A DNA stretch of 64,000 nt from Streptomyces sp. NBC_00376. GTDB lineage: Bacteria > Actinomycetota > Actinomycetes > Streptomycetales > Streptomycetaceae. A program made the position numbers and the translations under genes. Positions 59,707 through 64,000 of this stretch are shown in pieces; the first letter of the stretch is position 1; every line of letters begins with the position of its first letter. Where the stretch lies: positions 930,001 to 994,000 of the forward strand of contig NZ_CP107960.1 in NCBI RefSeq assembly GCF_036077095.1. The letters run 5' to 3'. A model generated the notes under the pieces. It was not told the origin of the DNA, made no database searches, and saw nothing but the letters and a program-made list of their open reading frames with translations.

Positions 59707-62196
59707 TCACCGCCCCTTCTTTTTACGGGAGTTGTCGGGATTCACGGAGGCGGGAGTGTCGGACGGGGCGGGTGTTGAGCGGCGGCCGAGGGACGCCAAC
59801 CTGCTGCCCAGACTCAGCGGACCGCGCCGCCGGACGGCCTCCACCTCCTCGGCGTAGCGGTCGGCGAGTTCGGCCCGGTGGGGCCGGACCGCTTCCTCGA
59901 GACGCTTCAGGTCCGTGACGCGCCAGTGCTTCCGCGTACGGGCGCGGATCGCCGCGACGGTCGCCTCGTGAGCCTGGGAGAGCGGCGCTCCCGTGGGCAG
60001 GGCCACGACGGCGGCGACATGACTGAGCATGACGTCGTCGATCCGCTCGCCGCGCGTCACCCGCTGGTGCACGACCGACAGGTACCGGTCCAGATCGCGG
60101 TGGTTCAACTCCGCCAGCCGACCCCGGAGCCGCCCGATGTCGGCGGGCAGGCGCAGCATGGCGGGCACCAGCCGGAAGCGTTTGAGCGCCCGTGGGGCCG
60201 ACCGCGTGCCGGTCTCCGGGATCGCGAACGCGTCGACGAGTTCCGTGGCCTCGTGGGCGTCCTGGAGCGCGTCGTCCAGCCGGAGCGTGACCCGCACGTA
60301 TTCTCCGGCACTCGCCGGAAGCCACGCGAAGCGGCTCGGAGGGGCGAGCGTTCGGCACAGGTCGAGGCAGGAATCGAGCGTGGCCTCGTCCTCGATGCGC
60401 TGGCCCAGGGTGCGGTCGAACCACTCCCCGACCGCCTCGTCCACCGGCACGGTGGAAGGCAGCTCCTCGGCGATACGGGTCGCCTCCCGGTGGGTCCAGG
60501 TGCGAGAGGGCCCCCGCCACAGACCGGACAGCAGGTCCTCGTCGGGCGACGTGCGCCCACGGATCCGCAGGATCCGGAACATGATCGGGACCGTGTTCGT
60601 GGGCTCGCGCTCGCCCCTCGCCAGGAGGCGGTGTTCCTGGAGCAGGGGGAAGCCCTGCAGGTCGTCCTCGCGGAGCAGTTCGGCGGGGAACTGGGAGAAC
60701 AGCTGCTCCTGTCCCGCGCGTTGTTCCAGCACTTCCTCCACCGCCGTGACCAGGGACGTCCTCATCACCGGCAGGGAACCGAGGAGCTCGGACACGTCGG
60801 ATCGGAACCGCGGGCCGGGGATGGGAAAACCGACCAGTGCGCGGGCCAGGGTGAGCGTCTCACGCGCCATGACCTCCGGCTCCACCGGGAGGTGGGCGCC
60901 GAGTGCCCAGAGCAGCAGGCGCGTCCGCTCGTGCGGGTTCCGCGCCTGGGCCTCCAGCAGCCGTTCCCAGAGGGCCGTGGCCCGATCGCGTGCCACCGGG
61001 TCCGTGATCGGCACGGGTGCGACGGCGTCCGCGGCGGGGGAAGCGTAGGCCCGCATGCGCGACCCGTGGAGCCTTCCCTCGATCTCCTGGTGCACTGCCG
61101 TGCCGCCGCCGGCCTTCGCGGCGGCACTCAGCACTGCCATCCGACGGTCGTCCAGGTCCCGGTGCTCGCGGTGGATGTCCGCGGCGACGGCAACCCGGCG
61201 CGCCCCCAGGTGATCGGCCCCGGCCAGCCAGTCGATCACCGCGTGGGCGTCGGCAGTGGTGAGCGTGATGCCGCCCGAGGCCGCCGCCGCGGCAACTGGC
61301 GCGTACCACTCGTCCGGTGTCTTCTCCCCGCCCCGGACGTAGTCCGCCGTCCAGGACCAGACAGGGCGGACGGAGCCGACGCCGATCCTGGTCAGGAGGC
61401 GGACCAGGTCCCCGACGTGGACCTCGGGGAAGACGCCCCGCGCGAAGTCGAACACGGTGTATGCCGCTTCCTCGTCCGGTCCGAAGGCGAGCTGTGCCTC
61501 GGGGACCGTGCCGATCAGGTGCAGCTGGCTGCGGGCCGGCCGGAGGACGTACGTGGCGAAGGAGAGGCCGCGGGCGAGCGGGGGTGGCAGCAGGTAGGAC
61601 ACCGCGGCGAACCAGTGCGCGATCCGCTCGGTCGTCTCGTCGATCACCACCACCGAACCGTGCTCGGTCAGCGCGGCGAAGACGGCGGCGAGCAGCTCCG
61701 GCAGCCTGGCCGCGTGGGGATGGCCTCGCAGGAACGCGCTCACGCCCCGGGCCCCGAGCGGCCCCGGCGAGGGACCCGCGAGCGCAGGGATCTCCGTGCT
61801 CGGGGACACCTCGCGGGACCACACCGGCGAGTTCCACAGCTCGATGGGGAGCAGCCCGCGCCCCGCCGCTGTGAAGTCCTCACTGTGCAGGGCGTGGGCG
61901 AAGTAGTTGCCGAAGCGACGGGCGGAGTCACGGCCCACGTACCGCACGCACAGCGCGGTGGCGCCCGCCCCCTCCCGGTCGTCGGGCCGGTAGCAGAGGT
62001 TGACCGGACAGCGCTCCAGAGCCTCCGGCGTGTCCGACTCCACCAGGGACCGCGGCGGCTCGTACCCGGCCAGCGCCTCCACGGTCTGCCGGGTCCCGGC
62101 GGTGACGCCCGCGCTGACGGCGTTGAACTGGAATCCGGAGAACCCGCTGAGCCCGTGCTCGCAGGAGGTGTAGTAGAGCTGCTGGAAGAGCGTCAT
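59707..62196 (-). CDS. GAP1-type GTPase-associated protein
   Basis: An 829-residue soluble protein. The N-terminus QQLYYTSCEHGLSGFSGFQF matches the start of GAP1-N domains (GTPase-associated protein 1), which accompany DO-GTPases. The middle (SVVVIDETTERIAHWFAAVS, ATYVLRPARSQLHLIGTVPE) and helical C-terminus complete the usual three parts, ending in a basic tail (DNSRKKKGR). Its activity is not known; in earlier comparative work the family is predicted to be a scaffold or effector partner of the GTPases. The start overlaps the GTPase1 stop (ATGA), and GTPase2 follows after six bases. The order GTPase1-GAP1-GTPase2 supports a joint complex. Confidence 0.75.
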   Translation of the reverse strand: MTLFQQLYYTSCEHGLSGFSGFQFNAVSAGVTAGTRQTVEALAGYEPPRSLVESDTPEALERCPVNLCYRPDDREGAGATALCVRYVGRDSARRFGNYFAHALHSEDFTAAGRGLLPIELWNSPVWSREVSPSTEIPALAGPSPGPLGARGVSAFLRGHPHAARLPELLAAVFAALTEHGSVVVIDETTERIAHWFAAVSYLLPPPLARGLSFATYVLRPARSQLHLIGTVPEAQLAFGPDEEAAYTVFDFARGVFPEVHVGDLVRLLTRIGVGSVRPVWSWTADYVRGGEKTPDEWYAPVAAAAASGGITLTTADAHAVIDWLAGADHLGARRVAVAADIHREHRDLDDRRMAVLSAAAKAGGGTAVHQEIEGRLHGSRMRAYASPAADAVAPVPITDPVARDRATALWERLLEAQARNPHERTRLLLWALGAHLPVEPEVMARETLTLARALVGFPIPGPRFRSDVSELLGSLPVMRTSLVTAVEEVLEQRAGQEQLFSQFPAELLREDDLQGFPLLQEHRLLARGEREPTNTVPIMFRILRIRGRTSPDEDLLSGLWRGPSRTWTHREATRIAEELPSTVPVDEAVGEWFDRTLGQRIEDEATLDSCLDLCRTLAPPSRFAWLPASAGEYVRVTLRLDDALQDAHEATELVDAFAIPETGTRSAPRALKRFRLVPAMLRLPADIGRLRGRLAELNHRDLDRYLSVVHQRVTRGERIDDVMLSHVAAVVALPTGAPLSQAHEATVAAIRARTRKHWRVTDLKRLEEAVRPHRAELADRYAEEVEAVRRRGPLSLGSRLASLGRRSTPAPSDTPASVNPDNSRKKKGR

Positions 62197-63383
62197 CCCC
62201 GGCCCGCCTTCGGCACCGAACCGAACTCGCTCAGCAGCCAGAGCAGCGGGTCGGCCACCCTGTACGGCTGGATGCCGGTGGGGGCGACCCGGGCGTCGGG
62301 CGTGGGGTTGCGGCCGAGGGCGGAGACCCCGAAGTACCGGTAGCGGCTGTAATGGTTGTCCAGCAAGTGGTCGATCGCCACTCCGTCCCAGTCCTTCAGG
62401 AGTCGGCGCACCTCCTCGTGGACGCTGAGGCTGTCGCTCACGTCGAAGCGGCCGCGCGGGGGCGCGTAGTCGCGCAGCGGACTGCCCGGATCGAGCAGGT
62501 GCCAGAAGGCGTCCATCTTCGAGAAGACGACGGAGATCGGGATGTCTATCTTCTGTGCCGACCGGCCGGAACGGGGGGCCAGCAGGAGGTTGGTGACCCG
62601 GGAGAGGACGTTGATGGGGGTGTCCAGGCCCTCGGTGCCCGGCAGCGGCGTGCCGGGCAGGGCACCGTCCCGGGCGCCCGGCAGCTGGAGCGGATCGAGG
62701 AGCAGGACGATGCCGTCGGCGCCGGCCAGATAGCGGGTGTTCAGCTCCACGTTCTCCCGGGAGCTGAAGTCCTCACCGGCGGTGTCGAAGAACGACAGCA
62801 CGGTGTGCTGCGGCCGCTCGCCGAGCAGGGTGCGCCGGCGCAGCCCGAAGCGGAAGACGAGCGGGTCCACGCGGTTGAGGGTGGTGGAGGCGGTCTGGGT
62901 GCCGGGGAACATCTGGTTGTCGCGGTAGAGACGGTCCTCGTAGTCGGAGCCGTAGCGCCGCATCGTCTCGTCGTCCGAACCCATCAGGGCAGCCCCGTAC
63001 GCCTCGCCCACCCGGTTGCGCATCTCGTGGAGCAGCACCGTCATGTAGACGGTCTTGCCGGACGCCTTCGGGCCGACCATGGCGATCAGCCGGTTGTCCA
63101 CCATGCCGAACTGAACGGGCAGTTCGGAGTGGCACACCGGGCAGATCCGGTAGGTGGTCTCGCCGTCGCAGTCCGGACAGACAGCTGTGGGCCTGCGACC
63201 GTCCGCGCCGAATTCCGGACCGAGGTCGTGGCTGCGACGCGGCCCCTTGCGCTGGTCCAGGACCTGGTCGCGGCGGCGCAGGCACTGCTTCCCCGTACGG
63301 CTCAGGCGGCTGTTGCAGCGGAACCGGATCTCACGCGGGCCGAATTTCTCGTAGCAGTAGGGACAGGTGAGGTGTTTGGCCAT
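62193..63383 (-). CDS. TRAFAC GTPase, DO-GTPase1 type
   Basis: A 396-residue soluble protein. A zinc-ribbon start (MAKHLTCPYCYEKF, then FRCNSRL, KQCLRRR) and a second pair (VCPDCDGETTYRICPVCHSE) precede the GTPase core with P-loop VGPKASGKTVYM (about 103-114), switch II SFFDTAGEDFS (near 197-207) and FSKMDAFW as the NKxD-like motif. The end is a helical region (LSVHEEVRRLLKDWDGVAID) and a short tail. It is a separate subtype from the other GTPase in this operon. Its ATG shares the A of the upstream TGA (TGATG), which shows translational coupling with the gene at the window edge. Confidence 0.78.
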   Translation of the reverse strand: MAKHLTCPYCYEKFGPREIRFRCNSRLSRTGKQCLRRRDQVLDQRKGPRRSHDLGPEFGADGRRPTAVCPDCDGETTYRICPVCHSELPVQFGMVDNRLIAMVGPKASGKTVYMTVLLHEMRNRVGEAYGAALMGSDDETMRRYGSDYEDRLYRDNQMFPGTQTASTTLNRVDPLVFRFGLRRRTLLGERPQHTVLSFFDTAGEDFSSRENVELNTRYLAGADGIVLLLDPLQLPGARDGALPGTPLPGTEGLDTPINVLSRVTNLLLAPRSGRSAQKIDIPISVVFSKMDAFWHLLDPGSPLRDYAPPRGRFDVSDSLSVHEEVRRLLKDWDGVAIDHLLDNHYSRYRYFGVSALGRNPTPDARVAPTGIQPYRVADPLLWLLSEFGSVPKAGRG

Positions 63384-64000
63384 CAGGTGACTCGCAGTCT
63401 GTGCAGCGCCGCAGGGCGGATGTCGATACCGGAGTCGGTCCCCGCGCCTGTGCCGGTGTCCGTGTCGTCGGACGCCGGGAAACAGACCAGCCAGGACGGG
63501 CCGCGTGTCGCGGGCAGGGGGAACTCCACGGTCAAGGGGGTGCCGGCGGCCAGCCGCTGCGCGGGCACCTCGTGCAGGACGGTGCCCTCGGCCGTACTGG
63601 TGGGGCGGAAGCGGCCGAGGCTGTGGACGATACGGAGGGCGGGCAGGTCGCAGCCCGTTTCGGAGGTGAAGGAGACCGACGCCACCCGGCCCCTGAGGCG
63701 GCGGCGCACACTCGGCTCGTACGCGACGACCGTCGGCGCGGCGGGGACGAGCAACGACGACGCGCCTTCGCAGCCGTCGCTGAGCTCGGCGACCAACGCC
63801 TCCACGGTGAGGATGACGGCCTCCCGCCCGACGGCCAGGTCGAACCCGCCGTCGTGCTCGTACACCCGGCGCCGGCACACGACATCCCCCTCGGCGGGGG
63901 CAGTCGCACCGGTGCCGCCTCCCTCCCGGCGCCAGCGGACCCGGGCGCTCAGCGCGCCGTCGGGCCACGCCCACAGCACGAGGAGGTGGTCCCCGCGCCG
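63383..64000 (-). CDS. Unknown beta-rich protein, 5' end outside window
   Basis: About 200 codons are visible. The frame continues past the edge (…HLLVLWAWPDGALSARVRWR), so the start is outside. The visible part has a beta-strand pattern (RRRVYEHDGGFDLAVGREAV, RLRGRVASVSFTSETGCDLP, RLAAGTPLTVEFPLPATRGP) suggesting a beta-sandwich or fibronectin-like fold, with an acidic Gly/Asp-rich linker near the end (DDTDTGTGAGTDSG). It is coupled to the GTPase1 gene and so likely belongs to the same system. No family is recognised. Confidence 0.65.
   Translation of the reverse strand, partial: RRGDHLLVLWAWPDGALSARVRWRREGGGTGATAPAEGDVVCRRRVYEHDGGFDLAVGREAVILTVEALVAELSDGCEGASSLLVPAAPTVVAYEPSVRRRLRGRVASVSFTSETGCDLPALRIVHSLGRFRPTSTAEGTVLHEVPAQRLAAGTPLTVEFPLPATRGPSWLVCFPASDDTDTGTGAGTDSGIDIRPAALHRLRVT

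Noticed and set aside
58045..59778. Long plus-strand open frame opposite the DO-GTPase2 gene
   Set aside because: Shadow frame: no domain, composition typical of reverse reading of high-GC coding DNA.

Overview
The window is high-GC actinobacterial DNA and reads as a Streptomyces chromosome. Codon third positions are almost all G or C, GTG starts and ATGA/GTGA stop-start overlaps are common, and the gene families are typical of the genus: DUF2156/rhomboid-like pairs, PP2C multisensor phosphatases, CBS-BON proteins, a DevR/DevS pair and a WXG100-type secretion locus. The many gene fragments and insertion-sequence scars suggest an accessory or chromosome-arm region.

Layout. (1) 20-9588 is mixed: panD, an APC permease, a rhomboid-like/lysyl-phosphatidylglycerol-synthase pair, a Sir2 deacylase, a broken IS5-type transposase, a metallophosphoesterase and a SHOCT peptide. 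(2) 9922-33545 is a dormancy/hypoxia-type island. It holds seven CBS-BON proteins (five in an uninterrupted row), two universal stress proteins, a cyclic-nucleotide-binding protein, PPK2, an alcohol dehydrogenase, a GH65 phosphorylase with a beta-phosphoglucomutase-like HAD enzyme, an MBL/beta-CASP nuclease, a large PP2C sensor, a DevR/DosR-like regulator with a DevS-like GAF kinase (heme-ligand His retained), and a DUF1918-XRE-flavin-barrel protein. The same kinds of gene make up the DosR regulon of Mycobacterium tuberculosis. Several are decayed here: PEP synthase, a second alcohol dehydrogenase, an Acg-like nitroreductase and a P-type ATPase. A 15-bp palindromic element close to GGGRCCGRTCGGCCC recurs about 60-100 bp upstream of these genes and relics, and upstream of the DevR gene itself. 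I propose it as the DevR-type operator of the island.

(3) 33600-34991 is a stretch of fused relics: a possible USP fragment, a TsaD tail, and a GNAT/alanyl-tRNA-synthetase-tail chimera. (4) 35230-38519 is a copper module (His/Met-rich peptide, CopA-type ATPase, PCuAC chaperone, small Cys-rich protein). 39012-41265 is a zinc/manganese-type ABC importer. (5) 41382-48442 holds an acyl-CoA ligase and CaiB-type CoA transferase facing an acyl-CoA dehydrogenase, then an MFS exporter and a GH88-like hydrolase. 48623-50233 is a His/Met-rich membrane protein and a SigC-like ECF sigma factor. (6) 50234-54905 carries a methyltransferase scrap, a large secreted beta-helix protein, two IS fragments and a VOC protein.

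(7) 54906-64000, all on the minus strand, is the most unusual locus. Two distinct TRAFAC-type GTPases with zinc ribbons and membrane segments (DO-GTPase1 and DO-GTPase2 type) flank an 829-residue GAP1-type partner. Downstream are a WXG100-like protein, a protein with a helical N-terminus and a C-terminal papain-like Cys-His-Asn domain, a lipoprotein resembling chagasin-type (I42) cysteine-protease inhibitors, and a small unknown protein. I read this as a GTPase-centred conflict or secretion system carrying a protease effector and its own inhibitor. The upstream gene runs off the window edge.

All assignments come from reading the sequence and from family knowledge. No database search or structure prediction was run.
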